A stretch of 13,836 bases of DNA. Origin: an uncultured Collinsella sp. GTDB taxonomy: Bacteria; Actinomycetota; Coriobacteriia; Coriobacteriales; Coriobacteriaceae. Positions 13,795 to 13,836 of the stretch are shown here, piece after piece. Where the stretch lies: NCBI GenBank assembly GCA_902479205.1, contig CABSNX010000028.1, positions 1-13,836 on the forward strand, given 5' to 3'. The notes beneath the pieces were generated by a model that was not told the origin of the DNA, did not search any database, and saw only the letters and a list, made by a program, of their open reading frames with translations. Both the position numbers and the translations under genes were made by a program. Position 1 is the stretch's first letter, and every line of letters begins with the position of its first letter.

Positions 13795-13836
13795 CTGTCT
13801 CTTATACACATCTGACGCTGCCGACGAATAGCCTTG
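13795..13836 (-). other. Nextera/Tn5 sequencing adapter (artefact)
   Basis: 13795-13827 is the reverse complement of the adapter at 8-40, beginning with the Tn5 mosaic end (CTGTCTCTTATACACATCT). 13828-13835 (ATAGCCTT) is the reverse complement of index AAGGCTAT, whose last seven bases open the window. It adds a false MYKRQ start to the truncated metA. Genomic sequence ends at 13794. Confidence 0.97.

Noticed and set aside
1..13836. 40-bp terminal inverted repeats, as of a transposon or linear element
   Set aside because: They are exact Nextera adapter with Tn5 mosaic ends and index; no transposase gene is present.

Overview
This is a gut-type, high-GC actinobacterial contig fragment. The gene content and style (GC-rich codons, SipW-type signal peptides ending in an ATxAW motif, an M16C peptidase beside 5-formyltetrahydrofolate cyclo-ligase) suggest Coriobacteriia, most likely Collinsella; that assignment is inference. 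Both ends are sequencing adapter, not biology: bases 1-40 and 13795-13836 are Nextera/Tn5 mosaic-end adapter with the same index on both sides. The genomic insert is therefore 41-13794, and the first and last genes are cut by the library ends.

Layout. (1) 41-451 (-): 5' part of an unrecognised gene. (2) 575-2426 (-): two tandem secreted proteins with matching SipW/TasA-type signal peptides, separated by an intergenic terminator. (3) 2824-3336 (+): a 170-residue protein of unknown function, converging through a bidirectional terminator on (4) 3385-5183 (-): a PilZ (c-di-GMP receptor type) gene followed 5 nt later by a single-pass membrane protein whose outer domain resembles the two secreted proteins. 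(5) 5312-6787 (-): an AlbA_2/Schlafen-type regulator with a C-terminal winged helix. Upstream of it lie two 66-bp direct repeats full of TATCTCTC octamers. (6) 7315-10365 (+): a large M16C zinc metallopeptidase with its own promoter and terminator. (7) 10755-11351 (+): 5-formyltetrahydrofolate cyclo-ligase behind a leader of palindromic repeats. (8) 11519-12481 (-): an AbiEi-like winged helix fused to a PD-(D/E)XK nuclease-like domain, with a promoter and a repeated leader motif. (9) 12937-13794 (-): MetA, lacking about 23 N-terminal residues and carrying the Glu that marks acetyl-CoA users.

Two things stand out. First, a surface-protein neighbourhood combines three proteins with a shared TasA/CalY-like C-terminal signature and a PilZ protein, suggesting c-di-GMP-linked control of a cell-surface fibre or matrix component. 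Second, one intergenic element occurs three times (7109-7226, 11377-11494, 12778-12895) with identical architecture: a long hairpin, 11 nt, then two 20-bp direct units with a 22-bp period. A second palindromic family (10455-10598) and the TATCTCTC array add to an unusually repeat-rich set of intergenic regions. No tRNA, rRNA, CRISPR array, transposase or phage gene was seen.
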